From positions 55,252 through 119,251 of the forward strand of contig NZ_MVIF01000003.1 in the NCBI RefSeq assembly GCF_002086675.1: a stretch of 64,000 bases of DNA, read 5' to 3'. A program made the translations under genes and the position numbers. Position 1 is the first letter of the stretch; every line of letters starts with the position of its first letter. The stretch comes from Mycobacterium persicum. GTDB taxonomy: Bacteria; Actinomycetota; Actinomycetes; Mycobacteriales; Mycobacteriaceae. Positions 1 through 12,687 of this stretch are shown here, piece by piece. The notes below the pieces were generated by a model, which had not been told where the DNA came from, did not search any database, and saw only the letters and a list, made by a program, of their open reading frames with translations.

Positions 1-533
1 GCGGCACCGTAGATGCCGCGCAACGTGGACAGCGCGAATTCTTTGGGAGCCAACGCGAACCCGATATTGGTGTACGACATTTTGGCGACAAGCCTGGCGC
101 GAGCATGGGCCACCATCGGCCCGTGATCGAAAGCCATCGGTGGCAGGGAATTCACCGGATGCCAGCGGGTGTCTTCGGGCAACTCGGGGGTGGCGGGGGA
201 GGGAACCAGCCCCAGGAAGGTCGACGCGATCACCCGAGTGCCCGGCACCCGATGCGGATCGGAGAACACGGCAAGCTGTTCGAGGTGGGATAGCTCTTGG
301 AGATCGACTTTCTCGGCCAGTTGGCGGCGAACCGAGGTCGTCAAATCCTCGTCGTTGCGCATCCGTCCCCCCGGAAGCGACCACGCGCCCTTTTGCGGGT
401 CCTGGGCGCGTTGCCACAACAGCACGTTGAGCTGTGGTTTTTCGGCCTTTGACCGTTGTTCCGGGCCGACGGTGACCAGGCGAACCTGGAATACGACGGC
501 CAGCACTTCATGGGCGGTGTTACCATGGGGCAT
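1..533 (-). CDS. NrtR-type Nudix-related transcriptional regulator (partial, runs off the left edge)
   Basis: Read from an ATG at 533 down to position 1 without a stop, so the C-terminus is missing. The first ~130 residues form a Nudix fold: [10 protein letters not shown] near residue 59 begins the Nudix box. The catalytic REUXEEXGU core is replaced by RRQLAEKV, losing key glutamates, as expected of regulators rather than hydrolases. The segment after about residue 150 ([19 protein letters not shown]) resembles the winged-helix half of NrtR proteins. It is divergent from nadABC with a perfect inverted repeat between the two. Known NrtR proteins repress NAD biosynthesis genes, so repression of nadABC is inferred. 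It matches Rv1593c by position. Confidence 0.8.
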   Translation of the reverse strand, partial: MPHGNTAHEVLAVVFQVRLVTVGPEQRSKAEKPQLNVLLWQRAQDPQKGAWSLPGGRMRNDEDLTTSVRRQLAEKVDLQELSHLEQLAVFSDPHRVPGTRVIASTFLGLVPSPATPELPEDTRWHPVNSLPPMAFDHGPMVAHARARLVAKMSYTNIGFALAPKEFALSTLRGIYGA

Positions 534-556
534 GTTTTCGATTGTAAGTCGAAAAC
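534..556. promoter_or_regulatory. Inverted repeat, probable NrtR operator between nrtR and nadA
   Basis: GTTTTCGA (534-541) and TCGAAAAC (549-556) are perfect 8-base arms around a 7-base AT-rich spacer. The element abuts the regulator's start codon and lies 24 bases ahead of the nadA start, so a bound repressor would cover both promoters. That NrtR binds here is inferred from position. Confidence 0.6.
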
Positions 557-579
557 CTGCTGGCGCGAAAGGAGCCGCC

Positions 580-1638
580 GTGACGGTCTTGAGTCGCATG
601 GACACGCTCGGCACGGGCATCACCGACATGACCGCTCGGGTCACCAATACACCAACCGGCTACACCGGGGTCGACGGTGACGCGCAGTGGGCCGCGGAAG
701 TGCGTCGGCTGGCGCGATTGCGCGGCGCCACGATACTGGCCCACAACTACCAGCTGCCCGCCATTCAAGACGTCGCCGACCACATCGGGGATTCGCTGGC
801 ACTGTCGCGCATCGCCGCCGATGCGCCCGAAGACACCATCGTTTTCTGCGGGGTGCACTTCATGGCCGAGACCGCCAAAATCCTCAGCCCGCAAAAGACA
901 GTGCTGATTCCCGACCAACGGGCCGGCTGCTCACTGGCCGACTCGATCACTGCTGACGAATTGCGTGCCTGGAAGGCTGAACACCCCGGCGCGGTCGTCG
1001 TCTCCTACGTCAACACCACGGCCGAGGTCAAGGCGCTCACCGATATCTGCTGCACCTCGTCGAACGCAGTCGATGTGGTCGCCTCCATCGACCCCGGTCG
1101 TGAGGTGCTGTTCTGCCCGGACCAATTCCTCGGTGCCCACGTGCGCCGCGTGACCGGTCGCCAGAATCTGCACGTATGGGCCGGCGAATGCCACGTGCAC
1201 GCCGGGATCAACGGTGAAGAGCTCACCGGCCAGGCGCGTGCCAATCCCGATGCCGAATTGTTCGTGCATCCGGAATGTGGCTGCGCCACCTCGGCGCTCT
1301 ACCTTGCCGGAGAAGGCGCCTTCCCCCAGGAGCGGGTCAAGATTCTGTCCACCGGTGGAATGCTGGACGCGGCCCGCCAAACCAGTGCCCGCAAGGTGCT
1401 GGTCGCCACCGAGGTCGGAATGCTGCATCAACTGCGGCGGGCGGCGCCGGAAGTCGACTTTCAGGCGGTCAACGACCGTGCGTCGTGCAAGTTCATGAAG
1501 ATGATCACGCCCGCGGCTTTGTTGCGTTGTCTGGTGGAGGGGGCCGACGAAGTCCATGTCGATCCCGACGTCGCGGCCGCGGGCCGGCGCAGTGTTCAGC
1601 GGATGATCGAAATCGGACAACCTGGCGGTGGCGAATGA
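580..1638 (+). CDS. nadA: Quinolinate synthase A
   Basis: NadA is the [4Fe-4S] enzyme that condenses iminoaspartate with dihydroxyacetone phosphate to quinolinate, the second step of de novo NAD synthesis. The 352-residue product has the family signatures [30 protein letters not shown], the [12 protein letters not shown] and HPECGCA cluster-ligand regions, and a late [11 protein letters not shown] segment. The GTG at 580 was chosen because AAAGGAG (568-574) sits at the right distance and the length matches mycobacterial NadA (~350 aa). Upstream codons in the same frame are antisense to the regulator. Its stop overlaps the nadB start (ATGA), so it is first in the nadABC operon. Confidence 0.96.
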   Translation: MTVLSRMDTLGTGITDMTARVTNTPTGYTGVDGDAQWAAEVRRLARLRGATILAHNYQLPAIQDVADHIGDSLALSRIAADAPEDTIVFCGVHFMAETAKILSPQKTVLIPDQRAGCSLADSITADELRAWKAEHPGAVVVSYVNTTAEVKALTDICCTSSNAVDVVASIDPGREVLFCPDQFLGAHVRRVTGRQNLHVWAGECHVHAGINGEELTGQARANPDAELFVHPECGCATSALYLAGEGAFPQERVKILSTGGMLDAARQTSARKVLVATEVGMLHQLRRAAPEVDFQAVNDRASCKFMKMITPAALLRCLVEGADEVHVDPDVAAAGRRSVQRMIEIGQPGGGE

Positions 1639-3209
1639 GGACCGCGCCAGCCTGGCGCGATGCCGTCGACGTCGTTGTGGTCGGTACCGGCGTGGCTGGC
1701 CTGGCCGCCGCGCTGGCGGCCCATCGCGCGGGCCGCAGCGTTGTGGTGCTCAATAAGGCGGCCCAGCTGGTCGGAGTGACCGCGACACATTACGCGCAGG
1801 GCGGGATAGCGGTGGTGTTGCCGGACACCGACGATTCTGTCGACGCTCACGTCGCCGACACGCTGGCCGCGGGGGCCGGCTTGTGCGACGACGGCGCGGT
1901 GTACTCGATCGTCGCCGACGGCTACCGCGCGGTTACCGAACTCGTCGGCGACGGAGCGCGGTTCGACGAAACTTCGGCTGGCCGTTGGGCGCTCACGCGT
2001 GAAGGCGGGCACTCGCAGCGACGCATCGTGCATGCCGGTGGCGATGCCACCGGCGCCGAAGTTCAGCGGGCGCTCGATCACGCGGCCGGGGCGCTGGACA
2101 TCCGCGGCGGCCATGTGGTCATGCGGGTGCTCCACGACGACGCCGCGGTGACCGGCGTGTTGGTGCTCAGCCCGCACGGTGTCGGCATCATCAGTGCTCC
2201 GTCGGTGATCCTGGCCACCGGCGGGCTCGGGCAGTTGTACAGCGCGACCACCAACCCCGACGGCTCCACCGCCGACGGCATCGCGCTGGCCTTGTGGGCC
2301 GGTGTGGCGGTCAGCGACCTCGAGTTCATCCAATTCCATCCGACGATGCTTTACGCGGTGGGCAGCGGCGGTCGGTGCCCCCTGGTCAGCGAGGCACTGC
2401 GCGGCGAAGGCGCGAAATTGCTTGACCGCCAAGGCCGTTCGATTACAGCAGGCGTTCATCCGATGGGCGACCTGGCGCCACGCGATGTCGTCGCGGCGGC
2501 TATCGACGCACGGATGAGGGCCACCGGCGACCCGTGCGTCTACCTCGACGCGCGTGGCATCGACGGTTTTGAATCGCGGTTCCCGACCGTCACCGCCTCG
2601 TGCCGCGCCGTCGGCGTCGACCCGGTCCGCCGACCTATCCCGGTGGTCCCGGGTGCGCATTACAGCTGCGGCGGCGTCATCACCGACGTATTCGGCCAGA
2701 CCGAAATGCCGGGGTTGTTCGCCGCCGGTGAGGTTGCCCGCACCGGGATGCACGGCGCCAACCGGCTGGCCTCCAACAGCCTGCTCGAGGGCCTTGTGGT
2801 CGGCGGCCGGGCCGGAAGTGCGGCGGCCGCGCATGCGACGGTAGTCGGGCGCCGCCGCGCGAGCTTGCCTGAGTCGATCCTGCACACTGCCCCGGAGCGT
2901 GCCGAGCTGCAACGGGCGATGAGTCGGGAAGCATCGGTGGTGCGCACCGCCGACGGGCTGCGGCGGCTGTCCGGATTGCTGGCCGGACCGGTGCGCAGGG
3001 TCGAGGGCCGTCGGGATTTCGAAGACGTGTCGTTGGCGGTTGCCGCGCGCGTGGTGGCTGCCGCCGCATTGGCGCGCACCGAAAGCCGCGGCTGTCACCA
3101 TCGCGCCGAGTACCCGGATGCCACCCCGGAGCAGGCGCGCAGCATCGTGGTTCGGTTGGCCGATGACCACCACGCGGTGGGTGTGCCGGCGTTGGCTGCG
3201 GTGAGCTGA
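1635..3209 (+). CDS. nadB: L-aspartate oxidase
   Basis: NadB is an FAD enzyme oxidising L-aspartate to iminoaspartate for NadA. The 524-residue protein opens with a Rossmann dinucleotide motif ([17 protein letters not shown], residues ~11-27). It also carries [11 protein letters not shown], the FQFHPT-type segment [10 protein letters not shown], the arginine-bearing HYSCGGV region, and the [21 protein letters not shown] flavin-binding block. A C-terminal fumarate reductase-type helical domain follows, as usual for the family. Start and stop codons overlap nadA (ATGA) and nadC (TGATG), so translation of the three genes is coupled. Confidence 0.96.
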   Translation: MRTAPAWRDAVDVVVVGTGVAGLAAALAAHRAGRSVVVLNKAAQLVGVTATHYAQGGIAVVLPDTDDSVDAHVADTLAAGAGLCDDGAVYSIVADGYRAVTELVGDGARFDETSAGRWALTREGGHSQRRIVHAGGDATGAEVQRALDHAAGALDIRGGHVVMRVLHDDAAVTGVLVLSPHGVGIISAPSVILATGGLGQLYSATTNPDGSTADGIALALWAGVAVSDLEFIQFHPTMLYAVGSGGRCPLVSEALRGEGAKLLDRQGRSITAGVHPMGDLAPRDVVAAAIDARMRATGDPCVYLDARGIDGFESRFPTVTASCRAVGVDPVRRPIPVVPGAHYSCGGVITDVFGQTEMPGLFAAGEVARTGMHGANRLASNSLLEGLVVGGRAGSAAAAHATVVGRRRASLPESILHTAPERAELQRAMSREASVVRTADGLRRLSGLLAGPVRRVEGRRDFEDVSLAVAARVVAAAALARTESRGCHHRAEYPDATPEQARSIVVRLADDHHAVGVPALAAVS

Positions 3210-4066
3210 TGACGCTGTCTGATCGGGAGCGGGATGCCGCTCGGGAGACCATCCGGCGCGGACTCGATGAGGACTTGAGCTTCGGGCCGGACGTCACCAC
3301 GATCGCGACGGTGCCCGCCGGCGCGGTGGCCACAGCGTCGATGGTTCCCCGGGAAGTTGGGGTGATCGCCGGGGTGGACGTGGCCCTGATGGTGCTGGAC
3401 GAGGTGATCGGCAAGGGCGGATACCGGGTGCTGCACCGCGTCGATGACGGCGTGCGGCTGCGGCCGGGCGAGCCGATGCTAACCCTCCGGGCCGACGTAC
3501 GCGGACTGCTGACCGCCGAGCGCACCATGCTCAATCTGGTCTGCCACATGTCGGGAATCGCCACGGTGACCGCGGCTTGGGTCGACGCGGTGCACGGCAC
3601 CAAGGCCAAGATCCGCGACACCCGCAAGACTTTGCCGGGTCTGCGTGCATTGCAGAAATACGCGGTGCGCGTCGGCGGTGGCGTCAATCACCGGATGGGC
3701 CTGGGGGATGCGGCGTTGATTAAGGACAACCACGTCGCTGCCGCGGGATCGGTGGTGGAGGCGTTGCGGGCGGTGCGCACTGCCGCGCCCGAGCTGCCCT
3801 GCGAGGTGGAGGTCGACTCGCTCGAGCAACTCGACGCGGTGTTGCCCGAAAAGCCCGAATTGATCCTGCTGGACAATTTCCCGGTGTGGCAGACCCAGAC
3901 GGCGGTGCAGCGACGCGATGCACGTGCACCCACCGTGCTGCTCGAGTCGTCCGGCGGGCTCAGCCTGGAGACGGCGGCGACCTACGCCCGAACCGGAGTG
4001 GACTACCTGGCGGTGGGGGCGCTGACGCACTCGGTGCGTGTCCTCGATATCGGTTTGGACATGTAG
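3209..4066 (+). CDS. nadC: Nicotinate-nucleotide pyrophosphorylase (carboxylating)
   Basis: NadC is quinolinate phosphoribosyltransferase. It makes nicotinate mononucleotide from quinolinate and PRPP. At 285 residues it has the usual family length. The catalytic alpha/beta barrel shows KIRDTRKTLPGLRALQKYA, GGGVNHRMGL, LIKDNHV, the acidic EVEVDS and ILLDNF segments and the terminal LESSGGLS/VDYLAVGALTHS region, which hold the phosphate- and substrate-binding residues. It is the last gene of nadABC and ends 2 bases before the convergent tetR stop. Confidence 0.96.
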   Translation: MTLSDRERDAARETIRRGLDEDLSFGPDVTTIATVPAGAVATASMVPREVGVIAGVDVALMVLDEVIGKGGYRVLHRVDDGVRLRPGEPMLTLRADVRGLLTAERTMLNLVCHMSGIATVTAAWVDAVHGTKAKIRDTRKTLPGLRALQKYAVRVGGGVNHRMGLGDAALIKDNHVAAAGSVVEALRAVRTAAPELPCEVEVDSLEQLDAVLPEKPELILLDNFPVWQTQTAVQRRDARAPTVLLESSGGLSLETAATYARTGVDYLAVGALTHSVRVLDIGLDM

Positions 4067-4068
4067 GT

Positions 4069-4635
4069 CTAGCCGGACAGCAGGGTGCGTGCTGCCGGCT
4101 TGACGGCTTGCAGCGCGGCCGCATCACCGGCGACGCGGGACAGGATCAAGGCTCCCTCGATCAACGAAACCACCGCGAGCGCAACCGATTCCGCGTCGGT
4201 GGCCACCCAACCTTCGGCGTTAAGCCGTTCCGCGATCGCGGCAGACCATCCTTTGAATGCGTGTGCGGAGGCCTCGCGCACCAATGGGCTGGCGTGCACG
4301 GCCTCGGTGGCGATCGGCTCGATCGGGCAGCCGTCGCGATGGTCGCCGGCCAGTCCCGCCACCAACAGGTCGACCCATTGGTCGACGACGTCAGCCACCG
4401 GGCGGTCGGAGGCCAGGAAGCTGCGCAGAAGTTGCTCGATGGCGGCCCCCGCCGTGCCGACGACCGCGGCGGCCAATTGTTGCTTGCCGTCGGGGAAGTG
4501 GTGGTAAAGCGACCCTGGTCTGACGCCCGCGTCGTCGAGGATCTGCTTCAGCCCGGTCGCTGCGTACCCCTGACGACGGAACAGCGTTGCGGCCGTACCG
4601 ATCAACGCTGCACGGCTGTGGTCTGGTCTGGGCAT
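4069..4635 (-). CDS. TetR/AcrR family transcriptional regulator
   Basis: A 188-residue TetR protein. Its N-terminal helix-turn-helix (residues ~6-50) reads SRAALIGTAATLFRRQGYAATGLKQILDDAG followed by SLYHHFPDGKQQLAAA, a textbook TetR DNA-binding domain. The rest is the variable ligand-binding domain. The ATG at 4635 (MPRPDHSR) was chosen because longer in-frame starts run across the operator and into the divergent gene. It is divergently paired with a zinc alcohol dehydrogenase and a 16-base palindrome lies between them, so autoregulation and control of that enzyme are likely. The inducer is unknown. Confidence 0.9.
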   Translation of the reverse strand: MPRPDHSRAALIGTAATLFRRQGYAATGLKQILDDAGVRPGSLYHHFPDGKQQLAAAVVGTAGAAIEQLLRSFLASDRPVADVVDQWVDLLVAGLAGDHRDGCPIEPIATEAVHASPLVREASAHAFKGWSAAIAERLNAEGWVATDAESVALAVVSLIEGALILSRVAGDAAALQAVKPAARTLLSG

Positions 4636-4648
4636 GGGTAAAAAATAC

Positions 4649-4678
4649 TTGACAATTCTTGAGTGATCACTCAATAAT
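4649..4678 (+). promoter_or_regulatory. Promoter with embedded palindromic operator for the alcohol dehydrogenase gene
   Basis: TTGACA (4649-4654) and AATAAT (4673-4678) are 18 bases apart and form a good sigma-70 type promoter. The perfect 16-base palindrome TTGAGTGATCACTCAA (4659-4674) fills the spacer. A start site 7 bases after the -10 falls on the ATG at 4685, so the transcript is probably leaderless. A TetR dimer on the palindrome would block RNA polymerase directly. Confidence 0.7.
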
Positions 4679-4684
4679 AGCGGA

Positions 4685-5722
4685 ATGAGACAATTGGTTT
4701 TCGAGGAGACGGGGCGATACGCATGGCGCGAGGCGCCGGACCCGGTGCTCACCACTCCGGACCAAGCACTGGTGAGGCCACTGGTCGTGGCCTGTTGTGA
4801 CCTCGATGTCGCGGTGGTGACTGGCCGGTTACCGCTGCCATCCGGCTATTCGGTCGGTCACGAGGGGGTGGCCGAAGTCGTGGCGGTCGGCGACGGCGTC
4901 AGCACCATCCGCGTGGGCGACCGGGTGGTTGTGCCCTTCCAGATCAGCTGCGGCAGGTGCCGTGAATGTCGTCGCGGCATGACGGGCTCGTGCAACTCGG
5001 TGCCGCTGATGGCGATGTACGGCATGGGTCCGATCGCCGGTCTGGATGGCGGCGGATTCATGGCCGACCTGGTGTTGGTGCCCTACGCCGACGCGATGCT
5101 GGTCGCGACGCCTGCCAGCATCGACCCCCGCGACCTGATCGCCATTGCATCGCTGTCGGACAACATTCCCGACGCTTGGCGCACCGTGGGGCCCTTCACG
5201 AACGACTTGTCCGGGCTCGAGCCTGCCGACCGCCGGGTCTTAGTGGTCGGGCGGTTGTCGATCGGGCTGTATGCCGCGGCCTTTGCGGCGGCGCTGGGAG
5301 CCCACGTCGACTACGTCGACACCGACGCGCAGCGTCTCGCGGTCGCCGAAAAGCTCGGGGCAACCGCGCATGACCGGCCGAAGCCGGCCAAAGAGTGGGA
5401 CCCGTATCCCGTCACGGTGCACACCTCGGCCGACGCGTCTGTGCTGGCCGCTACGCTGCGTGCCACCTGGCCGGACGGGGTATGCACCGACACCGGGATC
5501 TACTACGAACGCACGGTAGAGATGCCGTTGCTGTCGATGTATACCCGCGGCGTGAGGTTTGTGACCGGACGCGTCAATGCGCGTGCGGTCATCCCGGAAA
5601 TCCTGGACGTGATCGCCGGCGGCTGCGACCTGTCGCCCGCCGTCGATCACGTCGTGGCCTGGGACGACGCGCCGTCGGCTTGGCCGGCGATGGCCGGAAA
5701 GACCGTCTTCGCCAGGCCCTGA
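4685..5722 (+). CDS. Zinc-dependent alcohol dehydrogenase, MDR superfamily
   Basis: A 345-residue medium-chain dehydrogenase. Catalytic-zinc ligands are probably the cysteine pair CCDLD near residue 38 and GHEG near residue 58. A structural-zinc lobe follows (SCGRCRECRRGMTGSC, residues ~92-108). The Rossmann half is weaker: VLVVGRLSIGLYAAAFAAALGA replaces the usual GxGxxG, so cofactor preference cannot be called. TYYER-like and MPLLSMYTRG segments occupy the C-terminal half. It faces a TetR regulator across a palindrome and I would expect induction by an aldehyde, alcohol or xenobiotic. Substrate unknown. Confidence 0.82.
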   Translation: MRQLVFEETGRYAWREAPDPVLTTPDQALVRPLVVACCDLDVAVVTGRLPLPSGYSVGHEGVAEVVAVGDGVSTIRVGDRVVVPFQISCGRCRECRRGMTGSCNSVPLMAMYGMGPIAGLDGGGFMADLVLVPYADAMLVATPASIDPRDLIAIASLSDNIPDAWRTVGPFTNDLSGLEPADRRVLVVGRLSIGLYAAAFAAALGAHVDYVDTDAQRLAVAEKLGATAHDRPKPAKEWDPYPVTVHTSADASVLAATLRATWPDGVCTDTGIYYERTVEMPLLSMYTRGVRFVTGRVNARAVIPEILDVIAGGCDLSPAVDHVVAWDDAPSAWPAMAGKTVFARP

Positions 5723-5764
5723 TCGCGGCTTGCCCCGACCCCAGGGGCGCACGCGCAGCTGAGC

Positions 5765-6175
5765 TCAGGCGATGTCGGCGACGAAGATCCCCATCCGACC
5801 CGCCTGCATGCGTGCCATGAATGGCAACCCCGCGCCGTCCGAACCGGCGGGCAGGATCCGCGGGTTGGTGATGTGCACCTGACGGCGGGTGAACAGCACG
5901 TCGGCCTCGCCGGCGGCCAGCACGTTCTTGACCCAGTCGGTCTTACCGTGGCCCAGCGCGATCGCCAGCACGTTGCCCTTGCGGTAGGCGGTCACGATGG
6001 TCCGGTACGGCTTGCCGGATTTGCGGCCGCGGTGGGTGATGGTCGCTGCGCCGGGCAGGTACCGGGCGACCGGTTTGAGCGCGGGATTGATGTATTTGAT
6101 CTGGAAATTCTCAAACCAGGGCGGGAACACCATGGGGACGCCCGGCGCGTTGTTCGGGTGGTCCTTTGCCGACAT
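5765..6175 (-). CDS. Deazaflavin (F420)-dependent nitroreductase family protein
   Basis: A 136-residue split beta-barrel protein of the Ddn/FDOR family, which use or bind F420H2. Features are an amphipathic N-terminus with [22 protein letters not shown], the family signature [14 protein letters not shown], and an [22 protein letters not shown] block lining the deazaflavin site. The start at 6175 gives MSAKDHPNN with AAGG just upstream and matches the length I recall for Rv1598c. Longer in-frame starts are possible but less supported. It is divergent from hisD. The substrate is unknown. Confidence 0.85.
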   Translation of the reverse strand: MSAKDHPNNAPGVPMVFPPWFENFQIKYINPALKPVARYLPGAATITHRGRKSGKPYRTIVTAYRKGNVLAIALGHGKTDWVKNVLAAGEADVLFTRRQVHITNPRILPAGSDGAGLPFMARMQAGRMGIFVADIA

Positions 6176-6257
6176 GTTGGCTGCCTTTCGCGAACGCGGT
6201 CGGTGGAGCCGCTCTACCGGCACTGTACCGGCCGGATATCGAGTTGAGCTGCTCTGG

Positions 6258-6263
6258 GACAAT
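6258..6263 (+). promoter_or_regulatory. Candidate -10 element for the his operon
   Basis: GACAAT ends 7 bases before the GTG at 6271, so transcription may begin at or one base before the hisD start codon. No convincing -35 was seen. Confidence 0.35.
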
Positions 6264-6270
6264 GGTCCAC

Positions 6271-9369
<3,099 letters not shown>

Positions 9370-9373
<4 letters not shown>

Positions 9374-9990
9374 CAACGAAATCAGTTGTTGTCCTGGACT
9401 ACGGCTCCGGCAACCTGCGGTCGGCCCAACGTGCGCTGCAGCGGGTCGGTGCGGCGGTGGAGGTGACCGCGGACGCCAAGGCGGCCGCGGCTGCCGACGG
9501 GCTGCTGGTGCCCGGCGTCGGAGCTTTTGAAGCGTGCATGACTGGCCTGCGCAAGATCGGGGGAGAGCGGATCATCGCCGAACGGGTGGCGGCCGGGCAC
9601 CCGGTGCTCGGCGTCTGTGTCGGCATGCAGATCATGTTCGCGCGCGGGGTCGAGTTCGGTGTCGAGACGCGAGGCTGCGGGCAGTGGCCCGGCGCGGTCA
9701 CGCGGCTGGACGCCCCGGTGATTCCGCACATGGGGTGGAACGTGGTGAACGCCGCCACGGGCAGCACGTTGTTCCGCGGGCTGGACGCCGACGCCCGGTT
9801 TTATTTCGTGCATTCCTATGCCGCGCAGCGCTGGGAGGGGCACCCGGGTGCGCTGCTGACCTGGGCTACCCATCAGGTACCGTTCCTGGCCGCCGTGGAG
9901 GATGGACCGTTGGCCGCCACCCAGTTTCACCCGGAAAAAAGCGGGGACGCCGGTGCGGTCGTACTGAGCAATTGGGTTGGGGAACTGTGA
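9370..9990 (+). CDS. hisH: Imidazole glycerol phosphate synthase, glutaminase subunit
   Basis: HisH is a class I glutamine amidotransferase supplying ammonia to HisF. The 206-residue product shows the oxyanion/nucleophile segments [13 protein letters not shown] and [13 protein letters not shown] (catalytic Cys ~81), and the late catalytic pair in [13 protein letters not shown] (His and Glu). PHMGWN is also typical. It starts with GTG overlapping the hisB stop. Its partner hisF is three genes downstream in the same operon. Confidence 0.96.
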
Positions 9991-10727
9991 AAATGCCACT
10001 GATTCTGTTGCCCGCCGTCGACGTGGTCGACGGTCGTGCCGTGCGCCTGGTACAGGGCAAGGCCGGCAGTGAAACCGAGTACGGATCGGCCGTGGATGCC
10101 GCGTTGGGTTGGCAGCGCGACGGCGCCGAGTGGATTCACCTGGTCGACCTCGACGCCGCATTCGGGCGCGGCTCCAACCGCGAACTGCTCGCCGACGTGG
10201 TCGGCAAGCTCGACGTGCGGGTCGAGTTGTCCGGGGGGATCCGCGACGACGCTTCGCTGGCCGCGGCGTTGGCCACCGGGTGCGCCCGGGTCAACTTGGG
10301 CACGGCCGCGCTGGAAAACCCGCAATGGTGCGCGCGGGTGATCGCCGAGCATGGCGACAAGGTCGCCGTCGGCTTGGATGTCCACATCGTCGACGGGCGG
10401 CACCGGTTGCGTGGACGCGGCTGGGAGACCGACGGCGGCGACCTGTGGGAAGTACTGGAACGCCTTGATAGGCAAGGGTGTTCGCGGTTCGTCGTCACCG
10501 ATGTCAGCAAGGACGGCACCCTGCGCGGTCCGAACCTCGACCTACTGCGGCAGGTTGCCGACCGCACCGAGGCGCCGGTGATCGCCTCGGGCGGGGTATC
10601 CAGCCTGGACGATTTGCGGGCCATCGCAACCCTTGCCGGCCGCGGGGTCGAGGGCGCCATCGTCGGTAAGGCCCTCTACGCCGGGCGGTTCACCTTGCCG
10701 CAGGCGTTGGCCGCGGTACGGGAGTAG
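9987..10727 (+). CDS. hisA: Phosphoribosyl isomerase (HisA / PriA)
   Basis: A 246-residue (beta/alpha)8 barrel. In actinobacteria this enzyme (PriA) isomerises both ProFAR for histidine and PRA for tryptophan synthesis. That fits this window, whose trp cluster has no trpF. Seen: catalytic [25 protein letters not shown], the phosphate-binding [21 protein letters not shown] with the second catalytic Asp, and [13 protein letters not shown]. The GTG at 9987 overlaps the hisH stop; an ATG at 9993 is an equally plausible start. Confidence 0.93.
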   Translation: MKMPLILLPAVDVVDGRAVRLVQGKAGSETEYGSAVDAALGWQRDGAEWIHLVDLDAAFGRGSNRELLADVVGKLDVRVELSGGIRDDASLAAALATGCARVNLGTAALENPQWCARVIAEHGDKVAVGLDVHIVDGRHRLRGRGWETDGGDLWEVLERLDRQGCSRFVVTDVSKDGTLRGPNLDLLRQVADRTEAPVIASGGVSSLDDLRAIATLAGRGVEGAIVGKALYAGRFTLPQALAAVRE

Positions 10728-10734
10728 CCCTGCC

Positions 10735-11547
10735 ATGGATTTCGCTGCGCAGCTGACACCGTTGGTCGAGCAGGCATCGGCGATTCTGGATGCCGCGGTG
10801 CCGCGGTTTCTGGACGGTCATCGTGCCGATTCCGCGGTCCGCAAGAAGGGCAATGACTTCGCCACCGAGGTCGACCTGGCGATCGAGCGCCAAGTGGTTG
10901 ACGCGTTGCTGGCGGCCACCGGAATCGGTGTGCACGGTGAGGAATTCGGTGGGACGCCCGTCGACTCGCCCTGGGTGTGGGTATTGGATCCGGTGGACGG
11001 CACGTTCAACTACGCCGCGGGTTCGCCGATGGCCGCGATCTTGTTGGGTCTGCTGCACCACGGCGATCCGGTGGCCGGCTTGACCTGGTTGCCGTTCATC
11101 GATGAGCGCTACACCGCAGTCACCGGCGGCCCCCTGATGAAAAACGGTGTGGCACGTCCGCGGTTGGCGCCCGCCAAGCTGGCCGACAGCCTTATCGGCG
11201 TCGGCACGTTTAGCGCGGATTCTCGGGGCCGATTCCCCGGACGCTATCGGCTGGCGGTGCTGGAGAACCTCAGCCGGGTCTCGTCGCGGTTGCGCATGCA
11301 CGGGTCGACCGGTATCGACCTGGTCTACGTTGCTGACGGAATCCTCGGTGGTGCAATAAGTTTCGGCGGCCACGTATGGGATCATGCGGCGGGCGTGGCT
11401 CAGGTGCGCGCCGCCGGCGGCATCGTCACCAACCTGGCCGGCGAACCGTGGACTCCGGCGGCGCGTTCGGTGCTGGCCGCGGCGCCCGGCGTGCACGACG
11501 AGATCCTCGAAATGCTGCGCGGCACCGGGGAACCGGAGGACTACTGA
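10735..11547 (+). CDS. impA: Inositol monophosphatase family protein
   Basis: A 270-residue lithium-sensitive phosphatase family protein. Metal and substrate residues are visible in [36 protein letters not shown] (DPxDGT motif) and [16 protein letters not shown] near the C-terminus. It lies between hisA and hisF. That suggests either inositol-1-phosphate hydrolysis, as proposed for mycobacterial ImpA, or histidinol-phosphate phosphatase activity. Mycobacteria usually have a separate hisN elsewhere, so the histidine role is only a possibility. Confidence 0.88.
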   Translation: MDFAAQLTPLVEQASAILDAAVPRFLDGHRADSAVRKKGNDFATEVDLAIERQVVDALLAATGIGVHGEEFGGTPVDSPWVWVLDPVDGTFNYAAGSPMAAILLGLLHHGDPVAGLTWLPFIDERYTAVTGGPLMKNGVARPRLAPAKLADSLIGVGTFSADSRGRFPGRYRLAVLENLSRVSSRLRMHGSTGIDLVYVADGILGGAISFGGHVWDHAAGVAQVRAAGGIVTNLAGEPWTPAARSVLAAAPGVHDEILEMLRGTGEPEDY

Positions 11548-11548
11548 C

Positions 11549-12334
11549 ATGTACGCCGATACCGGCCTTGCGGTGCGGGTGATCCCGTGCCTGGACGTCG
11601 ACGGCGGGCGCGTCGTCAAAGGAGTCAACTTCGAGAACCTGCGGGATGCGGGCGATCCGGTGGAACTCGCCGCCGCCTATGACGCCGAAGGCGCCGACGA
11701 GCTGACGTTTCTTGACGTGACCGCGTCGTCGTCGGGTCGGGCCACCATGTTGGAGGTGGTCCGCCACACCGCCGAGCAGGTGTTCATTCCGCTCACTGTC
11801 GGCGGCGGGGTGCGTACCGTGGCCGACGTGGATGCGTTGCTGCGCGCGGGTGCCGACAAGGTCTCGGTCAACACCGCCGCGATCGCCCGCCCCGATCTGC
11901 TGGGTGATATGGCAAGGCAATTCGGTTCCCAGTGCATCGTCTTGTCGGTAGACGCGCGCACCGTGCCCGTCGGCTCACCCCCGACTCCGTCGGGCTGGGA
12001 GGTCACCACCCACGGCGGCCGCCGCGGCACCGGCATCGACGCCGTGGAGTGGGCGGCCCGCGGCGCCGACCTGGGCGTGGGGGAGATCCTGCTGAACTCG
12101 ATGGACGCCGACGGCACCAAGGCCGGCTTCGACCTCGCGATGCTGCGCGCGGTTCGGGCCGCGGTCACCGTGCCGGTCATCGCCAGCGGCGGCGCCGGCG
12201 CAGCGGAACACTTCGCCCCCGCGGTCGCCGCCGGGGCCGATGCGGTATTGGCCGCCAGCGTCTTTCATTTCCGGGAATTGACGATCGGGCAGGTGAAGGC
12301 CGCCATGGCAACAGCAGGGATCACCGTGCGATGA
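11549..12334 (+). CDS. hisF: Imidazole glycerol phosphate synthase, cyclase subunit
   Basis: HisF is the barrel partner of HisH, cyclising PRFAR with ammonia to imidazole glycerol phosphate and AICAR. The 261-residue protein has [20 protein letters not shown] (catalytic Asp), [38 protein letters not shown]-like [15 protein letters not shown] (second catalytic Asp) and the phosphate-binding [13 protein letters not shown]. It follows impA by one base and overlaps hisI by an ATGA. Confidence 0.96.
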   Translation: MYADTGLAVRVIPCLDVDGGRVVKGVNFENLRDAGDPVELAAAYDAEGADELTFLDVTASSSGRATMLEVVRHTAEQVFIPLTVGGGVRTVADVDALLRAGADKVSVNTAAIARPDLLGDMARQFGSQCIVLSVDARTVPVGSPPTPSGWEVTTHGGRRGTGIDAVEWAARGADLGVGEILLNSMDADGTKAGFDLAMLRAVRAAVTVPVIASGGAGAAEHFAPAVAAGADAVLAASVFHFRELTIGQVKAAMATAGITVR

Positions 12335-12687
12335 GCCTCGACCCCGCGATCGCCGCGCGCCTCAAGCGCAACGCCGACGGTTTGTTCACCGCGGTCGTGC
12401 AGGAGCGTGGCAGCGGCGACGTGCTGATGGTCGCCTGGATGGACGACGACGCATTGGCGCGCACCCTGGAAACCCGTGAGGCCACCTACTATTCGCGGTC
12501 CCGCGGCGAACAATGGGTCAAGGGCGCTACCTCGGGGCACACCCAGCGCGTCCATTCGGTACGCCTGGACTGTGACGGGGATGCCGTGCTGTTGACGGTG
12601 GACCAGGTCGGCGCAGCCTGCCACACCGGTGACCACAGTTGCTTTGACGCAGCGGTGCTGCTGACCCCCGAGGAGCCGGAGAGCTAG
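12331..12687 (+). CDS. hisI: Phosphoribosyl-AMP cyclohydrolase
   Basis: HisI opens the purine ring of PR-AMP in the third histidine step. The 118-residue product is the short form without the HisE pyrophosphohydrolase domain. Signatures: [28 protein letters not shown] in pieces, [13 protein letters not shown], the metal-site [13 protein letters not shown] and [10 protein letters not shown] with zinc cysteines and histidine. It is the last gene of the his operon. Its stop overlaps by 4 bases the end of a broken kinase gene on the opposite strand. Confidence 0.95.
   Translation: MSLDPAIAARLKRNADGLFTAVVQERGSGDVLMVAWMDDDALARTLETREATYYSRSRGEQWVKGATSGHTQRVHSVRLDCDGDAVLLTVDQVGAACHTGDHSCFDAAVLLTPEEPES

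Noticed and set aside
1596..3173. 525-codon antisense ORF across nadB
   Set aside because: Shadow of the high-GC third-position pattern of nadB. Its translation has no recognisable domain and nadB is unambiguous.
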